Part shown: positions 9,335-17,901 of the stretch, piece after piece | Layout: each line of letters begins with the position of its first letter | How positions within the stretch are numbered: the first letter of the stretch is position 1 | Program-made: the position numbers and the translations under genes | Assembly: GCA_039029135.1 (NCBI GenBank) | Contig: JBCCGT010000003.1 | Location: 1 to 64,000 of the forward strand | Direction: 5' to 3' | From: JALZVT01 sp039029135 | Lineage (GTDB): Bacteria > Pseudomonadota > Gammaproteobacteria > Pseudomonadales > Azotimanducaceae | Length of the DNA stretch: 64,000 nt | The notes under the pieces: model-generated | The model's input: the letters and a program-made list of their open reading frames with translations, nothing else | Databases searched by the model: none | Told to the model about the DNA's origin: nothing

Positions 9335-10951
9335 TCAGTTGGCGGCGGTCACATCGACGTACAGCGCGAGGCGTTGCCCCGGCTGCAGGTAGGCGGATCG
9401 CTCGATCTGATTCCAGCTCACGATCTGGCCCGTGGAGACTTTGAAGCGCTTGGCGATCAGGCTTAGATTGTCGCCCCTTCGAACCTTGTAGTTGATCTTG
9501 CGCACGATCCCCTGATTGCGGTTCGGGACGATGATCTCCTGACCCACACGCAGCGTGTCCTTCGGACCGATATGGTTCAGGCGCATGAGCGTCGTCAGAC
9601 CGACCTTGAATTTGCGGCTCAGTGCCCACAGAGAATCGCCTGCGGCGACCTTGTACAGGCGCCTGCCGGCACCGCGGCGTGCCGCGGGCAGGGGATAGTC
9701 GCCTTCGAGCTGTTGGCGCGGGATCAACAGCGTCTTGCCCGCCACGATCGAGTTCGAGCTCAGCTTGTTGGCCTTGCGCAGCGTCTCGAGGTCCACCCCG
9801 AAGCGGGCAACCAGGCCGCTCAAAGTGTCGCCCCCTTTGATTCGGTAGCGCTGCCACGCCAAGCGCTTGTCGGCCGGTATGGCGCTGATGAGCTGCTGCG
9901 CGTCTGCCGGGGCTGAGCCGATCAGAAGCTGATGCGGGCCAGCGGGATGCGTAGCCCACTGGTTCAAGGCCGGGTTCCACTCGTACAGCGTCTCGACCGA
10001 AATCTGCAGGGCGCGCGCCGCTAGCGCGACGTCGAACTGCCCCCCAGTGTCGATCACACGCAGCGCGTCGCGCGCGGGGAGTGCATCGACCTCAACGCCG
10101 TAGCGCTCCGGGTCACCGAAGACCTCGGCGTAGGCCAGCAAACGCGGCAGATAGCCCCGCGTCTCTTTCGGCAGCCGCAGCTTGAAGAAGTCCCTGCTCT
10201 TCGCCCGCCGGATGGCCGAGCGCATGCGACCTTCGCCGGCGTTGTAGGCCCCGATGGCGAGGTACCAGTCATCGAACTGTCGATACAGGGCCTCCAGATA
10301 ATCGAGCGCGGCGCGTGTGGCGAGAACCGGATCGCGGCGCTCGTCGACCCACCAGTCGGTCTTTAGACCAAAGCGCTTGCCCGTTGCCGGCATGAACTGC
10401 CACAGGCCTACGGCGCCGCCCGGGCTGAATGCGAATGGATCGAGCGCGCTCTCGATCACCGGTACGAAGATCAGTTCGGCGGGCAGGCCGCGCGCCTGCA
10501 CCTGGGCGAAGATGTGCGGCAGGTAGCGTTTGAAGCGCGGTCCCATCCGGGTGACATAGTCGGGGTGCGTGCGCAGCCAGCGGATTTCCTGGGCGACACG
10601 CTTGTTGTCGAGCTGGTGGTCAAGCGTTAGGGCGCGGCGAATCTGTGGCCACAGCGGCTGCGTCGGGGCGCGCCAGGGCTCGCGGCGGATCGTCACCTGG
10701 GGATGGATTTGTGGCGCAACCAGCGTGTCGGGGCCCGCCGGATCCGTCAGTGCGCCAGGACTGCCGGAGTCAGACGCCGCGTGGCCGCCAACCAGCAGCA
10801 GCGTGAGCGCTACCGCCCGGGTGAGGGCCCGAGCGCTCGCTCGCCGTGATCGGCGTCGCAGCGGTAACACAATCAGATTTGGCGTCGATTGCCGCGGTGA
10901 TTCAGGTTTTTTGCCTGTGGCGGCGCCCTGTGGGCGTCTAGACGGATCCAT
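9335..10951 (-). CDS. mltD: Membrane-bound lytic transglycosylase D-like protein with three LysM domains
   Basis: Cleaves peptidoglycan glycan strands to anhydromuropeptides. A transglycosylase SLT domain at about 150-290 carries catalytic Glu167 in VIESALDPFAFSPGG and the downstream GLWQFMP and AYNAGEGR motifs. Three LysM modules follow at about 360-402, 428-472 and 488-532. The N-terminus has about 40 charged residues before a hydrophobic stretch TRAVALTLLLVGGHAA. In E. coli MltD the corresponding site is a lipobox ending in Cys; here it is Gly, so lipid anchoring through that site is not expected. The true start may be further downstream. It is convergent with ppiD, and mltD next to yafS-rnhA-dnaQ matches the E. 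coli neighbourhood, except that gloB is absent. Confidence 0.92.
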   Translation of the reverse strand: MDPSRRPQGAATGKKPESPRQSTPNLIVLPLRRRSRRASARALTRAVALTLLLVGGHAASDSGSPGALTDPAGPDTLVAPQIHPQVTIRREPWRAPTQPLWPQIRRALTLDHQLDNKRVAQEIRWLRTHPDYVTRMGPRFKRYLPHIFAQVQARGLPAELIFVPVIESALDPFAFSPGGAVGLWQFMPATGKRFGLKTDWWVDERRDPVLATRAALDYLEALYRQFDDWYLAIGAYNAGEGRMRSAIRRAKSRDFFKLRLPKETRGYLPRLLAYAEVFGDPERYGVEVDALPARDALRVIDTGGQFDVALAARALQISVETLYEWNPALNQWATHPAGPHQLLIGSAPADAQQLISAIPADKRLAWQRYRIKGGDTLSGLVARFGVDLETLRKANKLSSNSIVAGKTLLIPRQQLEGDYPLPAARRGAGRRLYKVAAGDSLWALSRKFKVGLTTLMRLNHIGPKDTLRVGQEIIVPNRNQGIVRKINYKVRRGDNLSLIAKRFKVSTGQIVSWNQIERSAYLQPGQRLALYVDVTAAN

Positions 10952-11247
10952 ACGTGAGCCCGTGTCCTTGCCGGTTCAAGCTTCGCGAAAACGGCCTCTG
11001 CGCGCAATCCACATTGCACGATCAGAGCAGGCTGGACAGCGTTTCGTGGCCTGCGTCGCAGGCTAACTGTCGCGGCGTACGACTGAGGCCGCGTCGCGCG
11101 AGGCGCCCGCAGCGATCATCAAGAGGGCACCCGGCGTCGGAAATCCGGCGCCCAGCGCTGCCGCGTCGAACGCGCGCCGAACCGGCGTTGAGCGGCGGTG
11201 ACAGCGCCTGGGAATAGTGAAATCATTGCGCGGCATGAACCGCTCCG

Positions 11248-12174
11248 ATGAGGCTAGCGATTAGCAAACCGACCGACCAGGAAGAGAGCCAGGAAGAGAC
11301 CCAAGAAGAGACCCGCGTCTCGACCGTCAGCAACGACCGCCGCGGGTGCGACGAGTCGCAACACGAGCCGGACACCGGTGGCGGTGCTGCGTCCATCGAC
11401 CCCAGCGGTGCGCTGCCGCCAGGCGCACACACGCCCGTGACCTGGTGGCGTTCGAGTTTCGGCCGGATGCTGCTGACGGAAGAGAACCAGCTGCTGGCGT
11501 CCGCCGTGCGCAGGCTGCACGGCGACACGCTGATGTGGGCCGGCGTCAGCGCCGGCAGCGCGCAGCTATCGGTGCGCTGCATGGTGCGGCGGCGGCTCTT
11601 CATGACCCCAGCGCCTATCGCTACCGATCAGCCGATCGATGGGCTGCGCGCGACGCTGGAGAACATCCCTCTGCGCAACGCCTCGCTGGATGGCGTCGTG
11701 CTGCATCACGCGCTCGAGACCTGCGCGGATCCCCGCACCGCCCTGCGCGAGGTTGCCCGCGTGCTGCAGCCGGGCGGCGAGCTGATCGTCTGTGGCATGA
11801 ACCGCTTCGCGCCGCTGTCGCTGGTCCGCTGGCTGACGCCGGCGCCCGAGCGGTTCCTGAATCCCGCGCGGGTGGCGGACTGGCTGGAGGTGTTGGGCTT
11901 CGAACAGACGATCGAACGCCGCTTTACGCTCTATCGACCGCCGTTCGCGGCCGAGACTTTCGATCGGCCGATGTGGGACGGCGCCAGGGCCTGGCTGCGC
12001 GCGCGGCGCGTGCCGCTGGGTAACGCCTTCATCCTGCAGTACCGTAAGAAGACGCTCGCCGTCACGCCGCAGTGGCGCCCCATGCGCGGCAAGTTAGTCA
12101 CCGCCGGATACGCTCGCTTTGCGCTCGCGCAGAAGCTTGCCGAGGGGCGCCGGCGAGAGCGGCTGCCCGAATGA
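11248..12174 (+). CDS. yafS: YafS-like SAM-dependent methyltransferase family protein
   Basis: Class I methyltransferase-like protein of 308 residues; the function of YafS is not established. The usual glycine-rich motif I is degenerate (DTLMWAGVSAGS around 93-104), while the later part is typical: LDGVVLHHALE, then LREVARVLQPGGELIV, which is the strand-4 acidic and post-motif region. The first 60 residues are low complexity and begin with tandem (Q/S)QEET-type repeats encoded by 12-bp DNA units. The conserved part starts near HTPVTWWRSSFGRMLL, so a downstream start is possible. Its stop overlaps the rnhA start as ATGA, so the two are translationally coupled. Identity rests on the fold and on position before rnhA-dnaQ. 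Confidence 0.75.
   Translation: MRLAISKPTDQEESQEETQEETRVSTVSNDRRGCDESQHEPDTGGGAASIDPSGALPPGAHTPVTWWRSSFGRMLLTEENQLLASAVRRLHGDTLMWAGVSAGSAQLSVRCMVRRRLFMTPAPIATDQPIDGLRATLENIPLRNASLDGVVLHHALETCADPRTALREVARVLQPGGELIVCGMNRFAPLSLVRWLTPAPERFLNPARVADWLEVLGFEQTIERRFTLYRPPFAAETFDRPMWDGARAWLRARRVPLGNAFILQYRKKTLAVTPQWRPMRGKLVTAGYARFALAQKLAEGRRRERLPE
11278..11313 (+). repeat. 12-bp tandem repeat, three units, in the yafS 5' end
   Basis: Units CAGGAAGAGAGC, CAGGAAGAGACC and CAAGAAGAGACC lie head to tail at 11278, 11290 and 11302. In frame they encode (QEES)(QEET)(QEET). The 12-base period preserves the reading frame. Confidence 0.85.
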
Positions 12175-12620
12175 GCGAAGCCGTGATTGCCGTTTACACG
12201 GACGGGGCCTGTCGGGGCAATCCTGGACCCGGCGGCTGGGCGGCGCTCATCGTGGAGGCCGGCGCCGAGTCGCGCATGCTGGCAGAGGCGGAGCCGCAAA
12301 CGACCAATAACCGCATGGAGCTCATGGCGGCGATCGCCGGGCTGGAGGCGCTGGCGCCGGGCGCGCGCGTCCATCTGACCACGGACTCCCAGTACGTGCG
12401 TCAGGGCATCAGCTCCTGGATCAAGGGCTGGAAGCGCAACGGCTGGCGTACGGCCGCGGGCAAGCCCGTGAAGAACAAAGACCTCTGGCAGCGGCTCGAT
12501 GCGGCTGCCGCCCCGCACGAGGTGGAGTGGTTCTGGGTCAAGGGCCACAGCGGCCACCCGGAGAACGAAGCGGTCGACGCGGGTGCCAACGCCGCCATCG
12601 ACGCGATGCTGGGGCGCTAG
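12171..12620 (+). CDS. rnhA: Ribonuclease HI
   Basis: Degrades the RNA strand of RNA-DNA hybrids in the cytoplasm. The 149-residue product shows Asp11 in YTDGACRGNPGPGGW, the glutamate of NNRMELMAAI, the aspartate of TTDSQYV, and WVKGHSGHPENEAVD with the catalytic histidine and last aspartate. The ATG at 12171 gives the normal family length and overlaps the yafS stop by four bases (ATGA). It is followed at once by dnaQ in the same direction, whereas in E. coli rnhA and dnaQ are divergent. Confidence 0.97.
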   Translation: MSEAVIAVYTDGACRGNPGPGGWAALIVEAGAESRMLAEAEPQTTNNRMELMAAIAGLEALAPGARVHLTTDSQYVRQGISSWIKGWKRNGWRTAAGKPVKNKDLWQRLDAAAAPHEVEWFWVKGHSGHPENEAVDAGANAAIDAMLGR

Positions 12621-12624
12621 TCCG

Positions 12625-13362
12625 GTGCGACAGATCGTGCTGGACACTGAAACCACCGGCCTCGAACCCGGCGCAGGGCACCGCATCATCGAGATCGGCG
12701 CGGTAGAGATTCAGGCGCGGCGACTCACGGGCAATCACTTTCATCGTTACATCAATCCCGAGCGCGATATCGACGCCGGTGCGCAGGAAGTGCACGGCAT
12801 CAGCGCGGAGTTTCTGAGCGACAAACCGCTGTTCGCGGACGTCGTCGAGGAGTTTCTGGACTATATCGACGGCGCCGAGCTGATCATTCATAACGCCGCG
12901 TTTGACGTCGGCTTCCTCGACCACGAGCTGCGCCTGGCCGCGGCCCGCGTGAGGGCTATCGAACGCGTTTGTACGGTCACCGACTCTCTGGCCATGGCGC
13001 GCCACAAACACCCGGGTCAGATGAATTCGTTGGACGCGCTCTGTCGACGCTACGGCGTAGACAACTCGGCTCGGACGCTGCACGGCGCGCTGCTGGACGC
13101 GGAGATCCTGGCCGACGTGTTCCTGCTGATGACCGGCGGCCAGACGGCGCTGTTCGAGGCCGGCGGCGAGGACCCGAGTGCCCTGGCGACGGGTGGCGTC
13201 AGTGCCCGCAGCGACAAGCAGCGCCCGGAATTGCCGGTTGTACTGGCCACGCCGGCGGAGCTGGCCGCGCACGAAACGCTGCTGGACGGCCTCGACGCCG
13301 AGGCGGCTCAAGGCGCGTTATGGCGGGCGCTGGAATCGACCGAAGACGCCTCGGCGGGCTAG
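12625..13362 (+). CDS. dnaQ: DNA polymerase III subunit epsilon, proofreading exonuclease
   Basis: Supplies 3'-5' proofreading in the replicative polymerase core. DEDDh exonuclease motifs are present: LDTETTGLEPG at the N-terminus, NAAFDVGFLDHEL in the middle and HGALLDAEILADV near residue 155. The final 60 residues are the alpha-binding tail. The GTG at 12625, four bases after the rnhA stop, is chosen because it places the first catalytic motif at residue 6 as in the family, giving 245 residues; in-frame starts further upstream overlap rnhA. Convergent with nhaB, with 39 bases between the stops and no clear terminator. Confidence 0.95.
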   Translation: MRQIVLDTETTGLEPGAGHRIIEIGAVEIQARRLTGNHFHRYINPERDIDAGAQEVHGISAEFLSDKPLFADVVEEFLDYIDGAELIIHNAAFDVGFLDHELRLAAARVRAIERVCTVTDSLAMARHKHPGQMNSLDALCRRYGVDNSARTLHGALLDAEILADVFLLMTGGQTALFEAGGEDPSALATGGVSARSDKQRPELPVVLATPAELAAHETLLDGLDAEAAQGALWRALESTEDASAG

Positions 13363-13401
13363 CGGCCAGGGCGCGCCGCGGCCGCGAGCGTCTACCGTGA
13401 C

Positions 13402-14919
13402 TCAGACCAAATAGCGTACGCACAGATAACCGGCGATGCCCATGGTGATGGTGTAGGGCAACGCCATGATCACCATGCGGCCGTAGGACAGCCGAATCAG
13501 CGGTGCGAGCGACGAGGTCAGCAGGAACAGGAAGGCCGCCTGGCCGTTCGGCGTCGCGACGCTGGGGATATTCGTACCCGTATTGATGGCAATGGCGAGC
13601 CGATCGAACTGGTTGCGCGTAATGTCGCCGGCCGTGAACGCATTCGCGACCTCGTTGATGTACACCGTCGCGACAAACACGTTGTCGGAGATGGCCGAGA
13701 GGACACCGTTGGCGATGTAGAACATGCCCGGCTGGTCGTTTTCCGGCAGCGCGAGCACATAGTCTATGACGGGCGAGAACAGGTGCTGGTCGTGAATCAC
13801 GGCGACGATGCCAAAGAACACGACGAGCAGCGCGGTGAACGGCAGGGCTTCCTCGAAGGCAGGACCGATCTGGTGCTCGTCGACGACGCCGTTGAAGGCC
13901 GTCTGCAGCACGATCACCATGAGGCCAATCAGCCCGACCTCGGCCCAGTGGGCCGCGAGGCCCCACACCAGCAGAAACGCGGCGATTCCCTGAATCACCA
14001 GCCTTGCGGTATCGCGCTGGGTGCGTCGCTCGCTCTCCGTACGGTCGAAGTCCTCGAGTATTTCGCGGACGTTTTCCGGCAGCGCGTAGCCGTAGCCGAA
14101 CTGCTTGATGGCCTCTAGCAGCAGGCAGGTGAACAGGCCCACGACCAGTACGGGCATGGTGACCGGCGCCATGCGCTGGAAGAACTCGATGAACTCCCAG
14201 CCCATCTTGCCGGCGATCAGCAGGTTTTGCGGCTCGCCGACAGTCGTGCAGACGCCGCCCAGAGCGGTTCCTACCGCGCCGTGCATCATCAGGTTGCGCA
14301 GGAAGCCGCGAAAGTTCTCTAGGTCCTCGCGGCGCATCTCATCGATTTCTGCGTCGGTGTCATGGTCGTGTTCATCTTCGTAGTGCTTGCCAGAAGCCAC
14401 CCGGTGATAGACGGAGTAAAAACCCACCGACACGCTGATGATGACCGCGGTGACCGTCAGCGCGTCCAGAAAAGCGGACAGGAACGCCGCGACGGCGCTG
14501 AACAAGAACGAGATCAAGAGCTTCGAGCGCACGCCGAGCAGGATCTTCGTGAAGGTAAACAGCAGCAGCTCGCGCATGAAGTAGATACCCGCCACCATGA
14601 ACATCAGCAGCAGGATCACGGGAAAGTTGCTGAACACCTCGTGGCGCAGCGTTTCGGTATTGGTCATACCCATGACCAGCGCTTCGATCGCGATCAGCCC
14701 GCCGGGCTGCAGTGGATAGCAGCGCAGCGCCATTGCCAAGGTAAAGATGAATTCGAGCACGATCACCCAGCCGGTCCAGAATGGCCCGATCGTCACGAGC
14801 AGCAGCGGATTGATGAACAGGAACAGCAGGATCGTCGCCTTGTACCAGGTCGGCGACTGACCCAAGAAGTTTTCCCAGTAGGCGCTTACGGCGCTGCGAT
14901 GTTGGGCAGGTGCGTTCAT
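13402..14919 (-). CDS. nhaB: Na+/H+ antiporter NhaB
   Basis: Inner-membrane antiporter that exports sodium in exchange for protons. The 505-residue protein is mostly hydrophobic, with about 12 transmembrane helices. Signature regions of NhaB are seen: NPLLLVTIGPF, FMRELLLFTFTKILLGVRSK, AFLSAFLDALTVTAVI, and the loop GTALGGVCTTVGEPQNLLI. A hydrophilic acidic/His stretch (HYEDEHDHDTDAEIDEMRRED) near residue 175 fits the cytoplasmic loop of the family. The ATG at 14919 follows a purine-rich GAAGAAGAAGAA run. Monocistronic by context. Confidence 0.95.
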   Translation of the reverse strand: MNAPAQHRSAVSAYWENFLGQSPTWYKATILLFLFINPLLLVTIGPFWTGWVIVLEFIFTLAMALRCYPLQPGGLIAIEALVMGMTNTETLRHEVFSNFPVILLLMFMVAGIYFMRELLLFTFTKILLGVRSKLLISFLFSAVAAFLSAFLDALTVTAVIISVSVGFYSVYHRVASGKHYEDEHDHDTDAEIDEMRREDLENFRGFLRNLMMHGAVGTALGGVCTTVGEPQNLLIAGKMGWEFIEFFQRMAPVTMPVLVVGLFTCLLLEAIKQFGYGYALPENVREILEDFDRTESERRTQRDTARLVIQGIAAFLLVWGLAAHWAEVGLIGLMVIVLQTAFNGVVDEHQIGPAFEEALPFTALLVVFFGIVAVIHDQHLFSPVIDYVLALPENDQPGMFYIANGVLSAISDNVFVATVYINEVANAFTAGDITRNQFDRLAIAINTGTNIPSVATPNGQAAFLFLLTSSLAPLIRLSYGRMVIMALPYTITMGIAGYLCVRYLV

Positions 14920-15269
14920 GACAGGCGTTCTTCTTCTTCGCTCTTTGTTGGTGCTGCGACGTTACTCGGACGACGGCGCTGTGTCTGGATGCCGCTGGCG
15001 ACGAGTCACGCTCACCGGCGGTTTTGGCGCGGCGCAGGCAATGTAGGGCACCTAGCCGGGCAGCGCAACGAAGTGCACAGCCTGCCTGCGGCGAGCCGAG
15101 CCTCGACCGTCGCCCCGCCGAAGACCGGAGCGTCGTCGCGCTCCCGAACTGATCGATGCGGCGGCGATGCGCTAGACTGGTGCGTTGTGACGAGGTATTC
15201 GCACTGCACTCGTCCATCGCGCTAAGCATAGGCAATATTCCCCGCTATCGCGGCAGCAGGAGACCCAGT
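14920..15269. other. Divergent intergenic region nhaB / nudC
   Basis: A 350-base gap between divergent starts. It carries a (GAA) run next to the nhaB start and AGGAG (15258-15262) before nudC. The -10-like hexamer TAGACT is at 15173-15178 but without a good -35. I see no gene, RNA or repeat here. Confidence 0.5.
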
Positions 15270-16112
15270 ATGTGGCCCCAGGATCCAGACGGCTTCGTCT
15301 CGCTCGTAAAACCGCCGGAAGGGTCGGATCCCGATCGCGCCAGCTACTTCCTGTTTCGCGGCCGTGAGCGCGTCGAGATCATCGGCGTCAACGAGGGCGG
15401 CGCACCGCGCCCGCTGAACGATGGCGAGTTTCGCTGGCTCGATATGGACATCGGCGCGCGCCTATACATGGGGGAGTATCACGGTGGCCCCGCGTACGCC
15501 GTCGAAGTAGACGGCGCCGTGGCCGAGGGTCAGGCGGCGGTGGATCTGCGCGGCTGGCTGGGACGAGTATCGCCGGAACTCTTCTACCTTGCCGGTCGTG
15601 CCCAGCAGACGGTCGCCTGGCACCGCGAACACCGCTTCTGTGGTCGCTGCGGCGCCGAGATGAACGACCACGAGGTCGACCGCGCGAAGCAGTGCCCCAA
15701 GTGTGGCCTGATCAGCTATCCACGCCTGTCCCCCAGCATCATCGTGCTGATCACGCGCGGCGAGGAGATGCTGCTCGCGCGCAATGCGGCCTGGCCCAAC
15801 GGCATGTTCTCGACGCTGGCGGGTTTCGTCGAACCGGGTGAGTCCATCGAGCAGACGGTGCATCGAGAGATCAAGGAAGAGGTCGGCCTGGACGTCACGA
15901 ATCTGCGCTATCAGGGTTCGCAGAGTTGGCCGTTCCCCAACTCGCTGATGCTCGGTTTTCGCTGCGAGTACGCGGGCGGCGAGATCGTCTGTCAGGAGGG
16001 CGAGATCGCGGAAGCGAATTTCTTCGCCAAGGATGCGCTGCCGAACATGCCACCGAAGACCGCGATCTCGCGCTGGCTGATCGACGATTTTTTGGCCGAA
16101 TTAGGCGGCTGA
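15270..16112 (+). CDS. nudC: NAD+ diphosphatase / NAD-cap decapping Nudix hydrolase NudC
   Basis: Hydrolyses NAD(H) and removes NAD caps from RNA 5' ends. A zinc ribbon with two CxxC pairs (CGRCG and CPKCG) around residues 125-150 precedes the Nudix box, which reads G-F-V-E-P-G-E-S followed by REIKEEVG. SQSWPFPNSLM corresponds to the NudC-specific SQPWPFPxS signature. The ATG at 15270 is preceded by AGGAG at seven bases, giving 280 residues; in-frame codons further upstream give unrelated sequence. Confidence 0.95.
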   Translation: MWPQDPDGFVSLVKPPEGSDPDRASYFLFRGRERVEIIGVNEGGAPRPLNDGEFRWLDMDIGARLYMGEYHGGPAYAVEVDGAVAEGQAAVDLRGWLGRVSPELFYLAGRAQQTVAWHREHRFCGRCGAEMNDHEVDRAKQCPKCGLISYPRLSPSIIVLITRGEEMLLARNAAWPNGMFSTLAGFVEPGESIEQTVHREIKEEVGLDVTNLRYQGSQSWPFPNSLMLGFRCEYAGGEIVCQEGEIAEANFFAKDALPNMPPKTAISRWLIDDFLAELGG

Positions 16113-16132
16113 CGCCGAGTCGGCGGCGGCGC

Positions 16133-16525
16133 TCAGTCGTCGAGCGGGGCCGGCGGCAGGCTCGTGGAATTGAACATTTGCATGAGCGCGAAGCTCAGCA
16201 TCAGATAGCCATCCGAACGAAAGTCGCCGCGCATAAAGGCATCGATCGCGTTGGCCTCGCCAAGCAGCAACGCCCGTCCTGTGGCCACGTCCGGGAAGAA
16301 GAACCGTACATCGCCTGCACGCGTTGGGGCGGACTCCGGAACCGCAAAGCTGAGCGCGAGCTGCCCGTCGCTGACCTCGAGTCGGATCGACGCCGCGGCC
16401 GCCGGACCGAAGTCGAGATCGATGCGATGATCCAGTCCAGCAGCGGCGGCCGCTGAAAATCGGCGGCGCAGCTCGTCGCCGAGGCCGGCGAGCTCTGCGG
16501 GTAGGTTAGCGGCGTCTACGCTCAT
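16133..16525 (-). CDS. SCP2 sterol-binding-fold protein
   Basis: A 130-residue soluble protein with the late part of an SCP2-like domain: a strand region IRLEVSDGQLALSF, then GDVRFFFPDVATGRALL and GEANAIDAFMRGDFRSDGYLMLSFALMQMF. SCP2 folds bind hydrophobic ligands; no ligand can be assigned. The ATG at 16525 gives a compact domain; an in-frame start at 16621 adds proline-rich unrelated sequence. It is convergent with nudC, 20 bases away, and divergent from sohB. Confidence 0.7.
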   Translation of the reverse strand: MSVDAANLPAELAGLGDELRRRFSAAAAAGLDHRIDLDFGPAAAASIRLEVSDGQLALSFAVPESAPTRAGDVRFFFPDVATGRALLLGEANAIDAFMRGDFRSDGYLMLSFALMQMFNSTSLPPAPLDD

Positions 16526-16690
16526 CGGTCGACTGTAGCGCGTGAGGACCATTTGTACGAATCGGCTGGGACCGATTGGCGGCTGGCAAGCGGCGATGCT
16601 CGGGTGGGGCGCCGCTGGCAACGGCGCTGGCCAGCGGCTAGAGTGCGCTGCCAGCCCAGCGACGCGGCGGCGGACGCCGCAGGTTAAACC

Positions 16691-17818
16691 ATGGAATTTC
16701 TGTTCGACTATCTCGGTTTTCTGGCCCGCGCGGTGACCATCGTCGTCGCGATTCTGGTCGTGCTCGGCTTCGCGTTCGCAAATGCCGCTCGCGGGGGCGA
16801 ACCGTCACCGTTTGCCTCGCTGTCGATCAAACATGTCAATCGCGAACTGGAAGATCTGAAAGCCACCTTCGAAGATGCGCTGACGCCGGCCGCCGAACGC
16901 AAGGGCCTCGAGAAGTCGCGACGCAAGGCTGAGAAGGCGCAGGCCAAGGCAGATGCCCGCAAAGCCAAGCGTGAGGCCAAGCAGAAAACGACGGCAGCCT
17001 CCGGGGGCGAAGCGGACAGCGCTGGCGGGCAGGGCAACGACGGCGACAAAGCCGATTCCGGCGCCGACGCGGGCAGGGTGTTTGTCCTCGACTTCGAAGG
17101 CGACCTGCAGGCGAGCAGCGTGACGCGGCTGCGGCGCGAGATCACCGGCGTGCTGACGATTGCGACCAAGGCGGACGAGGTGCTGCTGCGCATCGAGTCA
17201 CCCGGCGGTCTGGTGCATGGCTACGGGCTCGCAGCCTCTCAGCTCGATCGCATTCGCCAGCATGAGATTCCGCTGACCGTCGCGGTCGACAAGGTCGCGG
17301 CCAGTGGCGGCTACCTTATGGCGGCGGTCGCCGATCGGATCCTCGCTGCGCCCTTTGCCGTGGTCGGTTCTATCGGCGTGGTCGCGCAGATTCCCAACCT
17401 GCATCGGCTGCTGAAGAAAAACGACGTCGACTTCGAGGTGATCACGGCCGGCGAGCACAAGCGCACGCTGACGATGTTTGGTGAGAACACGCCCGAGGCG
17501 CGGGAGAAATTCGAGGCCGAGCTGACCGAGACGCACGAGCTGTTTCAGAGCTACGTGCAGGAGCGCCGGCCGCAGCTCGATGTCGCGGCCGTGGCCACCG
17601 GCGAGAGCTGGTACGGCACGCGCGCGCTTGAGCTGGGCCTGGTGGACCGCATCGTCACGAGCGACAGCTATCTGGTCGAGCGTGCTGAGAAGGCGGAGAT
17701 CTATCGCGTAAGCTGGGACAGCAGCAAGAAACCGCTCGAGCGGCTCCTGGAACGTTTTGCCAGGACCGCCGCGCCGCTGGGTCGCGCGCTCGCGTTGGCG
17801 CGCGGCCTGCGCTGGTAG
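16691..17818 (+). CDS. sohB: Inner-membrane S49 family peptidase SohB
   Basis: Signal-peptide-peptidase-like serine protease of the inner membrane. One transmembrane helix lies at about residues 8-30, followed by a lysine/alanine-rich coiled-coil stretch (residues about 75-105: KSRRKAEKAQAKADARKAKR) and the S49 domain from about 128. The nucleophile is Ser205 in VAASGGYLMAA. LLRIESPGGLVHGYG and VVGSIGVVAQIPN are family motifs. The 375 residues are slightly above the 349 of E. coli because of the low-complexity linker with Gly/Asp/Ala repeats. It precedes acuI in the same orientation. Confidence 0.93.
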   Translation: MEFLFDYLGFLARAVTIVVAILVVLGFAFANAARGGEPSPFASLSIKHVNRELEDLKATFEDALTPAAERKGLEKSRRKAEKAQAKADARKAKREAKQKTTAASGGEADSAGGQGNDGDKADSGADAGRVFVLDFEGDLQASSVTRLRREITGVLTIATKADEVLLRIESPGGLVHGYGLAASQLDRIRQHEIPLTVAVDKVAASGGYLMAAVADRILAAPFAVVGSIGVVAQIPNLHRLLKKNDVDFEVITAGEHKRTLTMFGENTPEAREKFEAELTETHELFQSYVQERRPQLDVAAVATGESWYGTRALELGLVDRIVTSDSYLVERAEKAEIYRVSWDSSKKPLERLLERFARTAAPLGRALALARGLRW

Positions 17819-17901
17819 CGGGGCTCCGCCGGCTTGGTGCAGATCCGTTGCCGCGTTGCTCCGTTTGAGAGACCGAAACAGAAGGATAGGGGAGAATCCG
17901 C

